NCBI GenBank assembly: GCA_035255485.1
Contig: DATEZO010000325.1
Span: 1-12,530 of the forward strand
Reading direction: 5' to 3'
Length of the DNA: 12,530 nt
Source of the DNA: DATEZO01 sp035255485
GTDB taxonomy: Bacteria; Pseudomonadota; Gammaproteobacteria; Burkholderiales; Burkholderiaceae_D
A program made the position numbers and the translations under genes. The notes below the pieces were generated by a model. The model was given only the letters and a program-made list of their open reading frames with translations. It did not search any database and was not told where the DNA came from. Numbering within the stretch: the first letter of the stretch is position 1; each line of letters begins with the position of its first letter. Positions 6,814 to 12,530 of the stretch are shown here, one piece after another.

Positions 6814-8400
6814 TCATGATGTCGATGCCTCGGCGTTGATCTGCTTGGCGTAGCGGAACGGCAGCAGATCGGTGACGTCGGCATCCGGGGCACGTTGCGG
6901 CAACTCGGTCAGTACATGCAGCAGATACGCATACGGTTCGACGCCGCAGGCGCGGCACGTCAGCGTCAGGCTGTACACCATCGCGCTGGCCTTCGCGCCG
7001 GCGACGCTGTCATTGAACAGCCACGATTTCCTCCCGGTGCAGAAGGGCCGGATGTCGCGCTCGATGACATTGTTATCGACCGGCGCCCGACCGTCATTGA
7101 CGTAGCGGCTCAGGTATTCCCATTGGTTGCGCGCATAGGCAATCGCTTTGCCGAGCAGGCTTTTCGGCAGCGTCTGTGGCGCCAGTTCGTCCAACCACGC
7201 CTTGAAGGCATTGAGCAACGGTACGCTGTGCTGCTGACGCAGCCGGTACGTGTGGGCGACGCGCATTTCTCCTGCGGGGACATCCCCCTTGGCCAGCGTC
7301 TCGACGTGGTACAGCGCCTTGAAGTACTCCAGCGCCTGCGCGGCACGACCGCCGGGCTTCTTCTGTCCCTTCATTGCGTCGACGAACATCCGGCGGCAAT
7401 GCGCCAGGCAACCGAAGTGCGTCGGACCGTCCAGCGTGCGCCAGGCGGCATAGCCGTCGCTCATCAGCATGCCGCGCCAGCCGGCCAGGAACGCCTGCGG
7501 ATATTCCTGGCCGCGGCCGGGCTGGTAGTCGAACAGCACCACCGGCTCGGCACAATCTTCGGCGCTGCGGTACACCCACATGTCCGATTTGCTCTGCGCG
7601 GTCTTGCCCGGCTCATTGAGCACTTGCACCGTTGTCTCATCGCCATGGATCAGCGGCTGCGACAGCAATGTCTTGTGCAGCGCCTCGACTAGCCGGTGGT
7701 AGTGCAACTCGGCCGGCCGGATGATCCAGTTGGCCAGCGTGCCGCGGCCGACCGGGATGTTCGCGCGCGCCAGCACGTCTTCCATCCGGTACAGCGGCGT
7801 GCCATCGACGAACTTGCCGGCCGTGACGGTGGCGATCACCGATGCGCTCGCCTGGCTGCCTGGCAGCGGCTGCGCCGGCATCGGAGCGGTCACGATCGGC
7901 GTCTGGATGCCGTGGCGCTCGCAGTGGCGACACGCGTACTTGAATCGTGCATGCTGCAGCACCGAGGCCTTGACCTCGATGTGCAGTTGCTCGGTCACTT
8001 CCTCGCCCATACGGTGCAGTGCGCCCCGGCAGCAGGGGCAGATCTTCCGGTCTTCGGGCAGGTCGTATTCGATGCGCGTGCGCGGCAGGTTGGCCGGCAA
8101 GGGCTTGCGGCCGCGCTTGGCCGACGCCGGCGCTTCGGCTTGCGGCAGACCAGTATCAGGCAACACGAACGCCTCTTCGGCATCGTCGCGGCCAAACGCG
8201 TCGGCCGCCATCTGCTCGGCTTCATCAAATACCCGGTCGGTCAGCTTCTCCCTGCTGGGTGCGAAACGCTTGCTCTGCGCCAGACGGAACTGTTCCTCGA
8301 GCAGCTGGATGCGTTCGTTCAACACCGAGACTTGCGTCTCGAGATTGCGGATGTAGTCCTGTACGGCAGCCGGAAGTTGGGAGAGGTCGTGCGTATTCAT
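6814..8400 (-). CDS. tnpC: IS66-family transposase TnpC (DDE)
   Basis: The DDE transposase of IS66, 528 residues from the ATG at 8400; a TTG at 8418 would add six residues and has no better ribosome-binding site. In order: an N-terminal leucine-zipper-like coiled coil (about 17-42), a linker with a basic KRGRKP patch (95-100), an IS66 zinc-binding module with C121, C123, C124 and C157, C160, then the catalytic domain. Candidate catalytic residues are D254 in IHGDET, D315 in MSDGY and E447 in NNVIERDIRP. The C-terminal segment (about 485-525) is the usual IS66 tail (CGVEPYAYLLHVL). No stops or frameshifts interrupt it, so the transposase looks functional. It follows tnpB after about 93 bp. The long plus-strand frames opposite it are codon-bias shadows of this GC-rich gene. 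Confidence 0.95.
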   Translation of the reverse strand: MNTHDLSQLPAAVQDYIRNLETQVSVLNERIQLLEEQFRLAQSKRFAPSREKLTDRVFDEAEQMAADAFGRDDAEEAFVLPDTGLPQAEAPASAKRGRKPLPANLPRTRIEYDLPEDRKICPCCRGALHRMGEEVTEQLHIEVKASVLQHARFKYACRHCERHGIQTPIVTAPMPAQPLPGSQASASVIATVTAGKFVDGTPLYRMEDVLARANIPVGRGTLANWIIRPAELHYHRLVEALHKTLLSQPLIHGDETTVQVLNEPGKTAQSKSDMWVYRSAEDCAEPVVLFDYQPGRGQEYPQAFLAGWRGMLMSDGYAAWRTLDGPTHFGCLAHCRRMFVDAMKGQKKPGGRAAQALEYFKALYHVETLAKGDVPAGEMRVAHTYRLRQQHSVPLLNAFKAWLDELAPQTLPKSLLGKAIAYARNQWEYLSRYVNDGRAPVDNNVIERDIRPFCTGRKSWLFNDSVAGAKASAMVYSLTLTCRACGVEPYAYLLHVLTELPQRAPDADVTDLLPFRYAKQINAEASTS

Positions 8401-8493
8401 GTCCGCCACGATAGCCAAACCGCGGACCGAATGGGTTTACGTGAATTTGTAACAGTCGCCCGGCGTGTTGTTAACCCGCGGCAGCCGGCTTGT

Positions 8494-8850
8494 TCAGCTC
8501 GCGTGCCGGTATTGCCGTGCCGGGTGCCGCTGCATTGCCTCGATGTCGATGCCGTCGAGCAGCCAATGCAACTGCTCGGTCGTCAGTTCGATCACCGCTT
8601 GCGGCTGACGGGGCCAGACGAAATGGTCGGCCTCGAGCCGCTTCATCATCAGCCAGAAGCCCGAACGGTCGTACAGCAGCAACTTGATCCGGTTGCGGCC
8701 GCGATTGTGGAAGGCGAAGACGGCGCGGCCGAAGGGATCGAGCTGCATCGCCTGCTCGACCAGCATCACCAGGCTGTTCATGCCGGCCCGGAAATCGATC
8801 GGCTCGCGGTGCTGGTAGACCCGCAAATCGGCGGCGAGCCGGAACATCAT
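8494..8850 (-). CDS. tnpB: IS66 accessory protein TnpB (Orf2)
   Basis: A 118-residue IS66 Orf2 family protein (PF05717), required with TnpA for transposition in IS66 elements, though its biochemical role is not settled. Family hallmarks are the N-terminal LRVYQHREPIDFRAGMNSL, DPFGRAVFAFHNRGRNRIKL and the YDRSGFWLMMKRLE segment. The ATG at 8850 overlaps the tnpA stop (ATGA), with GGGAG at 8855-8859 in good position, indicating translational coupling; a second ATG immediately follows at 8847. A longer frame up to 8907 exists but runs inside tnpA and lacks family similarity. Confidence 0.93.
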   Translation of the reverse strand: MMFRLAADLRVYQHREPIDFRAGMNSLVMLVEQAMQLDPFGRAVFAFHNRGRNRIKLLLYDRSGFWLMMKRLEADHFVWPRQPQAVIELTTEQLHWLLDGIDIEAMQRHPARQYRHAS

Positions 8851-9293
8851 TGCGCTCCCAAGGCGGCGATCATTGCCGTCACGAGCGCGGCATCGTGACC
8901 GCCGCATGCCAGTTCCACCGTCACGCCATTGGGCAGGCGCACCGTCAGCCGGGCCGGCGGCACCGGTTGCGGCAGAGGAGGTGCGACGACATGCCGTGTC
9001 GGCGCCTGCGGTGGAGCGCTTTCGATCTGCACCACCGGTATGAACGCCGATGGCGCCGGCTCGACTGCCTCCATCCCGGCAGGCAATTCAATGTGCTGAC
9101 GCGCGCGAATCCATTTGCGCAGCTGGTTCGCGTTGATGCCGGCCTTCAGAGCCATGCCGGAGACCGACACGCCAGGCCGCAGGCATGCTTCGATCAGCCG
9201 TCGCTTGCCGTTCGAATCGAAGGTCCGCTTGCCGCTCGGTCCTGTGCGATTTACCTTCAGTGGGAGAAATGCTAAGTCATCGGAAGAGATCAT
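8847..9293 (-). CDS. tnpA: IS66 protein TnpA (Orf1), helix-turn-helix
   Basis: A 148-residue IS66 Orf1 with an N-terminal helix-turn-helix region (about 28-65: RRLIEACLRPGVSVSGMALK then INANQLRKWI), related to IS3 OrfA-type DNA-binding proteins. A proline-rich linker (about 85-112) and a C-terminal VRLPNGVTVEL segment typical of the family follow. It presumably binds the IS ends. Start is ATG at 9293. A perfect 10-bp hairpin stands 4 nt upstream, where a ribosome-binding site would be, which may keep expression low. The stop overlaps the tnpB start by 4 nt. Confidence 0.92.
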   Translation of the reverse strand: MISSDDLAFLPLKVNRTGPSGKRTFDSNGKRRLIEACLRPGVSVSGMALKAGINANQLRKWIRARQHIELPAGMEAVEPAPSAFIPVVQIESAPPQAPTRHVVAPPLPQPVPPARLTVRLPNGVTVELACGGHDAALVTAMIAALGAQ

Positions 9294-9297
9294 GGTT

Positions 9298-9324
9298 GCG
9301 TCCGCAAAATGTCGTTGCGGACGC
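9298..9324 (-). promoter_or_regulatory. Perfect 10-bp stem-loop immediately before IS66 tnpA
   Basis: GCGTCCGCAA, a 7-nt loop and TTGCGGACGC form a perfect stem. On the transcript the structure ends 4 nt before the tnpA ATG and covers the ribosome-binding region. It could block translation of read-through transcripts, a known device in IS elements, or be a protein-binding site. Confidence 0.5.
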
Positions 9325-9354
9325 CATCGTGCTCTCTTTTACTCAGCCAGAATA

Positions 9355-9377
9355 GGTGTGCTCAAATTCACGCTTAC
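9355..9377 (-). repeat. Right terminal inverted repeat of the IS66 element
   Basis: The reverse complement starts GTAAGCGTGAATTTGAGCAC, an IS66-type end. The boundary at 9377 is supported because the reading frame of the neighbouring Tn3-family tnpA (FILDWL) resumes in the very next bases. A convincing partner at the left end of the element was not found by eye. Confidence 0.65.
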
Positions 9378-9762
9378 GTTCATTCTCGACTGGCTATAGA
9401 ACATGGAATTGCACCGACGCGTGCATGCCGGCTTGAACAAGGGCGCGGCGCGCAATGCGCTGGCTAGGGCAGTGTTTTTCAATCGACTCGACTCGACGAG
9501 ATGCGGGCCCGCAGCTTCGGGCAGCAGCGCTGCCGCGCGAGCGTCTTGAACCTGGTCACAGCCGCCATCGTGCTGTGGAATACGGTGTAAGCGGGCGCTG
9601 GATGCACTGCGCGCGTCAGTCCGTGGAGTGGTCCGGCTGTTGTAGTATTTGTCGCCCCTGAAATGGGAGCACATCAACCTGACCGGCGATTATGCCTGGC
9701 GGCAAAGCTCCAAGCTCGACGCCGCGCGGTTCCGGCCGCTGCGGAACCTGGTCATGTCTTAG
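9378..9762 (+). pseudogene. tnpA: Decayed 3' fragment of a Tn3-family tnpA transposase gene (Tn501-like)
   Basis: Translating across frames recovers the C-terminal ~130 residues of Tn3-family TnpA: FILDWL (from about 9379), RRVHAGLNKGAARNALARAV and FFNRL (about 9415-9486), EMRARSFGQQRCRAS (about 9498-9544), LNLVTAAIVLWNTV (about 9546-9590), and SPLKWEHINLTGDYAW (9652-9699) leading to RFRPLRNLVMS and a stop at 9760-9762. Premature stops occur after FILDWL (TAG), after WNTV (TAA) and before YLSPL (TAG), with at least two frameshifts, so it is dead. The 5' ~85% of the gene is missing; the fragment starts exactly at the IS66 end. It is followed by a Tn501-type inverted repeat. Confidence 0.85.
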
Positions 9763-9795
9763 CGTACAAAATTTTCCGAATCCTGTGAGCTTCCT
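9758..9795 (-). repeat. Degenerate Tn501-type Tn3-family inverted repeat
   Basis: The inner part reads CTTAGCGTACAAAATTTTCC and resembles the Tn501/Tn1721 end (reverse complement: TTCGGAAAA, 7 nt of AT-rich sequence, then GTACGCTAAG). The outer end reads TTCCT instead of CCCC, so the terminus has decayed or been altered. The tnpA stop lies inside it, as in intact elements. It differs clearly from the Tn21-type ends at 953 and 2356, so it comes from another transposon. Confidence 0.65.
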
Positions 9796-9872
9796 TATTG
9801 GGCCTTCAATTCGAAAGTGGACGCCTCAACAACGTTTCGATTGTGTCGTTACCCACCAATGAGATTTAAAAG

Positions 9873-9917
9873 CAGTAGATTTTTATTCTGTAGATTCATT
9901 TGCAGTAGAGACGCACG
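9873..9917 (+). repeat. Three 15-bp-spaced C(A/T)GTAGA repeats upstream of the XRE gene
   Basis: CAGTAGA at 9873, CTGTAGA at 9888 and CAGTAGA at 9903 are spaced exactly 15 bp apart, and the first two share most of the following AT-rich spacer. The array ends 10 bp before the ATG of the XRE regulator, where an autoregulatory operator would sit. Alternatively it could be a transposase-binding array at the end of the Tn7-like element. Confidence 0.45.
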
Positions 9918-9927
9918 CTTCTGGGCT

Positions 9928-10164
9928 ATGAGATCAAAAAAGCCCAATCCATGTAACGCCAGGGTGCGGATTGCCCACAATCTAAGGCGGCTTCGCAAGG
10001 AACGCGCCTTGAGCCAGGAACAAATGGCTGAGGCGGCCGACTTTCACCGTACCTATGTTTCGCAGTTAGAGCGCTGCGTAACCAATATTTCCATAGATGG
10101 TTTAGAACGGCTGGCACACGCGCTGGAAGTCGACATCCGCGAGCTGCTCGACCCAATTGAGTAG
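9928..10164 (+). CDS. Small XRE-family helix-turn-helix regulator
   Basis: A 78-residue DNA-binding protein consisting almost only of a lambda-repressor-like (Cro/C1) domain: RIAHNLRRLRKERALSQEQM, then AEAADFHRTYVSQLERCVTN and LERLAHALEVDIRELLDP. The recognition helix region is about residues 36-47. ATG 9928 is preferred because an upstream extension (GTG 9817 or ATG 9859) would encode a cysteine- and arginine-rich leader unlike the family and would cover the 15-bp repeat array. It precedes the TniQ/TnsD gene by 126 bp on the same strand. Such compact XRE proteins resemble restriction-modification controller proteins and regulators carried by mobile elements; regulation of the transposition genes here is inference. 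The ribosome-binding site is weak. Confidence 0.82.
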   Translation: MRSKKPNPCNARVRIAHNLRRLRKERALSQEQMAEAADFHRTYVSQLERCVTNISIDGLERLAHALEVDIRELLDPIE

Positions 10165-10290
10165 CTCTCCGTAAGAATCGTCGGGATCAGGCCATAGCAT
10201 GTCCTGCCTGGGCCATTTTCATCTACGGCGCGAATACTGACCCTAACTTGCCTCATATCGTGCATTACTTGCTCCGCCCCATTCCAACGT

Positions 10291-11973
10291 ATGCATCAAT
10301 CTACCCTAAGCGTTTTTCCCGATGCGCCGGTCGGTGCAACGATGTTTTCAAGTTATATCGCATACCACGTTCTGTCGGGCCATTCATCGATCACGCAAAC
10401 CCAAAGAGCTCTTTTTGGAAAGATTGTTAGGTCTCCAATCGACAACTTTGGCGAACACATCCATCTCATTAAAAGAAAACTACCCCAGTCGCTACAGTTC
10501 GATGCGGCAGGCCATATTCAGTGGTCGACCGCACTCGGTTTCTACGCATGTGCCTTACCAGAGGATCAAAGGAGAAGTTGGTTGCAGAGCCAGATGGTAG
10601 GTGAAATATCGCCAGTGAATAAATTTTTATATGGCCCCAATCGACGATTCGTCAAAGATCATCTTCATTTCTGCTCAGAATGCATACGCCGCGATATGCA
10701 ATCACACGGGATGTCGTTTTGGCGGATCGCGCATCAGTTGCCGGGTGTGCACCACTGCCCAACTCATCGTGCATTGCTCAATGGGGCATGTAAAACATGT
10801 GGTTTGGCTCAAGCGTCACGTGCTGCCTGGAACATGCCTTCCGAGTTATGCCCTCACTGCGGCAGTTCGAGCTTTGACGTATGCGATATCTTTACGTCCG
10901 TCGCATATTTGAAATACTTAACACTGTGTGAAGCTGCCAGCCAAGGTAACAATGTGGGTGCAGATCCCTTGGAACGCCTTCAATTGTATAGATTGGTCGT
11001 GGAGGCATCCGGTGGCCTGCGAAGCAGACATGTAGAAGACCTAAGAGAGATCGTTCTTTCACAGTGGTCATGCGAGTCGCTGGAAGATCTGGAGAAACAA
11101 CTCCAGGCGCCATTTGATGTCCATTTTCTGGGTGGGGCATTAGTCGGGCACGACGTTATAGCGAATCCTGTTGCCCATCTCGCCTTGATTGCTGCCCTGA
11201 GAAGCAGTCGTTTAGATCTTCCCAGGACCACTAACCCGACATCGCGTGAAGCAGATAAAGCGCCGCCATTCATATCCAGAATGGAAGAGGTTGATTGCGC
11301 TTCGGCGCTGCAATACGAACTGGCACTACTCATCTCCAAGCCATATCGATTCACAGAAATAGTTACCAATGCAGTGCTATCCGGAAAATCTAATAACTAT
11401 TTGGACGACCATTTCAACTTAAGCTGGAACAGAGTTGAGGCATTTCGAAAGGAACTGCAAAAGCACGGAATCATCGAGCATTTCAAGAATATCCAGGACG
11501 CGAAAGTTCTCGAAATTCTCACGGAAGGGCTCCCGATAGGAAAACAAACAATTCGTGCACGTGAACGGGAAATTGATCCAAGGAGCCACTTTCGTTCAAA
11601 GATTTGCATTGCGATTCTCAATGGGGCGAGTTCCAGGGAAGACGTAAAGAAGACTTCATCTTCGCTCGCTCTAAGATGGTGCCGCAAACATGACGCCGAG
11701 TGGCTTGCAGAAAAACTGCCCTTGGAACGGGCGGCTTCCATTGTAGATGACAAACTTACAGCTTATCGCCACCAAATTCTTGAATATCTGGCCAACAACA
11801 AAGATCTGACCGTAACTCGCTTGGAAAGAGAGATACGGGGCCCGTATCGATGGTGTGTACGAAATGACCTCGAGTGGCTTGAATCAAAAGTCGCCCCCTA
11901 TCGCCGGCGAAAAAGGCGAGTCGTCACAAAAAAGAGGCGAACTAAAAAAGCTCCTGCTCTTGGAAATAGCTAG
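10291..11973 (+). CDS. tnsD: TniQ/TnsD-family target-selection protein of a Tn7-like transposon
   Basis: A 560-residue protein with an N-terminal TniQ domain (PF06527): LSVFPDAPVGATMFSSYIAY near residues 6-25, then zinc-binding pairs C128/C131, C156/H159 (HHCPTH), C167/C170 and C187/C190 around SFWRIAHQLPGVHHCP. The C-terminal half has TnsD-type repeats ending in W..xxD..WL: LRWCRKHDAEWLAEKLP (about 468-484) and YRWCVRNDLEWLESKVAP (about 517-534). TnsD/TniQ proteins recruit the TnsABC machinery to the attachment site or, in CRISPR-associated transposons, to Cascade. The product ends soon after the second WL repeat with a very basic tail (RRRKRRVVTKKRRTKK) and lacks the LPLT-type terminal module of typical TnsD. 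Its 3' end overlaps the opposing TnsD-like gene by 32 bp. Base composition is AT-richer than IS66 and srkA. The symbol is a family-level guess; tniQ is equally possible. Confidence 0.85.
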   Translation: MHQSTLSVFPDAPVGATMFSSYIAYHVLSGHSSITQTQRALFGKIVRSPIDNFGEHIHLIKRKLPQSLQFDAAGHIQWSTALGFYACALPEDQRRSWLQSQMVGEISPVNKFLYGPNRRFVKDHLHFCSECIRRDMQSHGMSFWRIAHQLPGVHHCPTHRALLNGACKTCGLAQASRAAWNMPSELCPHCGSSSFDVCDIFTSVAYLKYLTLCEAASQGNNVGADPLERLQLYRLVVEASGGLRSRHVEDLREIVLSQWSCESLEDLEKQLQAPFDVHFLGGALVGHDVIANPVAHLALIAALRSSRLDLPRTTNPTSREADKAPPFISRMEEVDCASALQYELALLISKPYRFTEIVTNAVLSGKSNNYLDDHFNLSWNRVEAFRKELQKHGIIEHFKNIQDAKVLEILTEGLPIGKQTIRAREREIDPRSHFRSKICIAILNGASSREDVKKTSSSLALRWCRKHDAEWLAEKLPLERAASIVDDKLTAYRHQILEYLANNKDLTVTRLEREIRGPYRWCVRNDLEWLESKVAPYRRRKRRVVTKKRRTKKAPALGNS

Positions 11974-12530
11974 TCGACGGCATGGCGAGAGCAAGCTGAA
12001 TGGCTCGTTTCGTGAGTGGCAAACGGTGTAGCGCGCTTAGCTTTGCTCGAAGATCGGGGACATGCTGGGATAGCTCCCATAGGTGAAGTCGTTTTCCACC
12101 ATTCCTTGACCGGAGAACAAGTCCAGCCCGTTCCACCAATTGCGCAAGATCACTGTCTCGCTGATCCCAACTAACGGATGCGTGATTCACCGCCTGTTTT
12201 TCTCTTTCCGGCAAATGAGCCTGCAACCAGACTCGATCATTCCGGTATAACCATGCATATGCGGCCGGTACTATCGATCGTATTACTTTCGTTCCAAGCA
12301 TGCCCGCCTCACCGGTAGCGGCTTGCCACTTCTGGCGTGCTGCATGACGTTCTCGTTCTTTTCTGGCAGCAGACCATAAGTGATGCAACCCAACCTCGGT
12401 TCGCAAAAGTGTTGTTATCGTCTGTATGGAGATCAAATATTTTTCGGCCGCAATAGCCTTGTCCATGCCGGACTTCAAATCGTCGAGTAATTGTTCACGG
12501 ATCTCCACTTTGAGAAGTTTCGGTCGCCGT
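11942..12530 (-). CDS. Second TnsD-like protein, C-terminal part only (runs off the right edge)
   Basis: The minus-strand frame is open to the window end (GTG at 12508 is internal), so this is the last ~195 residues of a longer protein. It shows the TnsD C-terminal pattern: AAYAWLYRNDRVWLQAHLPE, then WDQRDSDLAQLVERAG, a KRLHLWELSQHVPDLRAKL segment and the terminal LPLTKRAIQLALAM motif. The TniQ zinc region would lie to the right of the window. It is convergent with, and overlaps by 32 bp, the complete TniQ/TnsD gene. It may be the last gene of a leftward tns operon. Having two TnsD/TniQ proteins recalls Tn7-like elements in which one copy handles homing and the other an alternative target pathway; that role is inferred. 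Confidence 0.75.
   Translation of the reverse strand, partial: RRPKLLKVEIREQLLDDLKSGMDKAIAAEKYLISIQTITTLLRTEVGLHHLWSAARKERERHAARQKWQAATGEAGMLGTKVIRSIVPAAYAWLYRNDRVWLQAHLPEREKQAVNHASVSWDQRDSDLAQLVERAGLVLRSRNGGKRLHLWELSQHVPDLRAKLSALHRLPLTKRAIQLALAMPSTSYFQEQELF

Larger units (their letters stand above)
6657..9377 (-). mobile_element. IS66-family insertion sequence (left boundary approximate)
   Basis: Three genes in the canonical IS66 order tnpA-tnpB-tnpC on the minus strand, all with intact frames. The right end is placed at 9377: read inward from there the sequence is GTAAGCGTGAATTTGAGCAC, an IS66-type GTAAGCG terminus, and Tn3 tnpA coding sequence resumes at 9378. The left end is unresolved; 6657 is the nearest GTAA and gives about 2.7 kb, but beyond the first four bases its match to the right end is poor, so the true end lies somewhere in 6591-6813. 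No 8-bp target duplication of the right flank (GTTCATTC) is found on the left, suggesting deletion or rearrangement on that side. Confidence 0.75.

Noticed and set aside
6895..8898. Long plus-strand open frames (up to 400 codons) opposite the IS66 genes
   Set aside because: They are antisense to clearly recognisable IS66 tnpA, tnpB and tnpC, have arginine/alanine/histidine-rich composition typical of GC-rich shadows, and no ribosome-binding sites or family motifs.
9796..10290. Tn7-type terminal repeats or an attTn7-like site next to the XRE gene
   Set aside because: No repeated ~20-bp transposase-binding sites, no convincing TGT end and no glmS-like or tRNA target sequence could be identified by eye.
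10248..10430. 60-codon ORF overlapping the start of the TniQ/TnsD gene
   Set aside because: It covers the conserved TniQ N-terminus in another frame and has no recognisable protein features.
1..12530. CRISPR array, tRNA or rRNA genes
   Set aside because: No regularly spaced 28-37 bp repeats with unique spacers and no tRNA- or rRNA-like sequence were seen on either strand.

Overview
The window looks like an accessory, mobile-element-rich stretch of a proteobacterial genome, probably a beta-proteobacterium of the Burkholderiales. That placement is inferred from GC-rich core-type genes (copD, srkA), the IS66 type, and a copper-type gene next to Tn21/Tn501-type debris; no rRNA or other strict marker is present. 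Few genes are host-like. Much of the rest is transposon-derived, and coding density drops around each transposon scar.

Left part (1-2845). The 3' portion of a CopD-family copper-resistance membrane protein enters from the left edge. Next comes a 1.4 kb unit (953-2356) bounded by two 38-bp inverted repeats of Tn3-family (Tn21-subgroup) type. Each repeat sits against the last codons of a tnpA gene pointing outward. There is no transposase inside; the only clear cargo is a four-fold-repeat membrane protein of the COG4705 type. This is the structure expected of a non-autonomous Tn3-derived cassette (TIME or mobile insertion cassette). A low-information stretch follows, holding a 55-codon ORF with a strong ribosome-binding site.

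Middle (2846-6583). A long cytoplasmic PAS-GAF-PAS-GGDEF-EAL protein with all cyclic-di-GMP motifs intact is followed by a convergent srkA (stress response kinase A) on the minus strand. A perfect 14-bp palindrome lies just upstream of srkA.

IS66 block (about 6657-9377, minus strand). An apparently intact IS66-family element carries tnpA, tnpB and tnpC, with tnpA and tnpB overlapping by 4 nt. Its right end abuts a decayed 3' fragment of a second, Tn501-like, Tn3-family tnpA (9378-9762), which ends in its own degenerate inverted repeat. The matching tnpA part is absent on the other side of IS66, so deletion or rearrangement has occurred.

Right part (9796-12530). A small XRE-type regulator is preceded by three C(A/T)GTAGA motifs spaced exactly 15 bp apart. 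It is followed by a complete 560-aa TniQ/TnsD-family protein. A second TnsD-like protein enters from the right edge on the opposite strand, and the two genes overlap tail to tail by 32 bp. TniQ/TnsD proteins choose insertion sites for Tn7-like transposons, so the window probably clips one end of a Tn7-like element with two target selectors. The tnsA, tnsB and tnsC genes, any CRISPR module and the element ends are not visible here.
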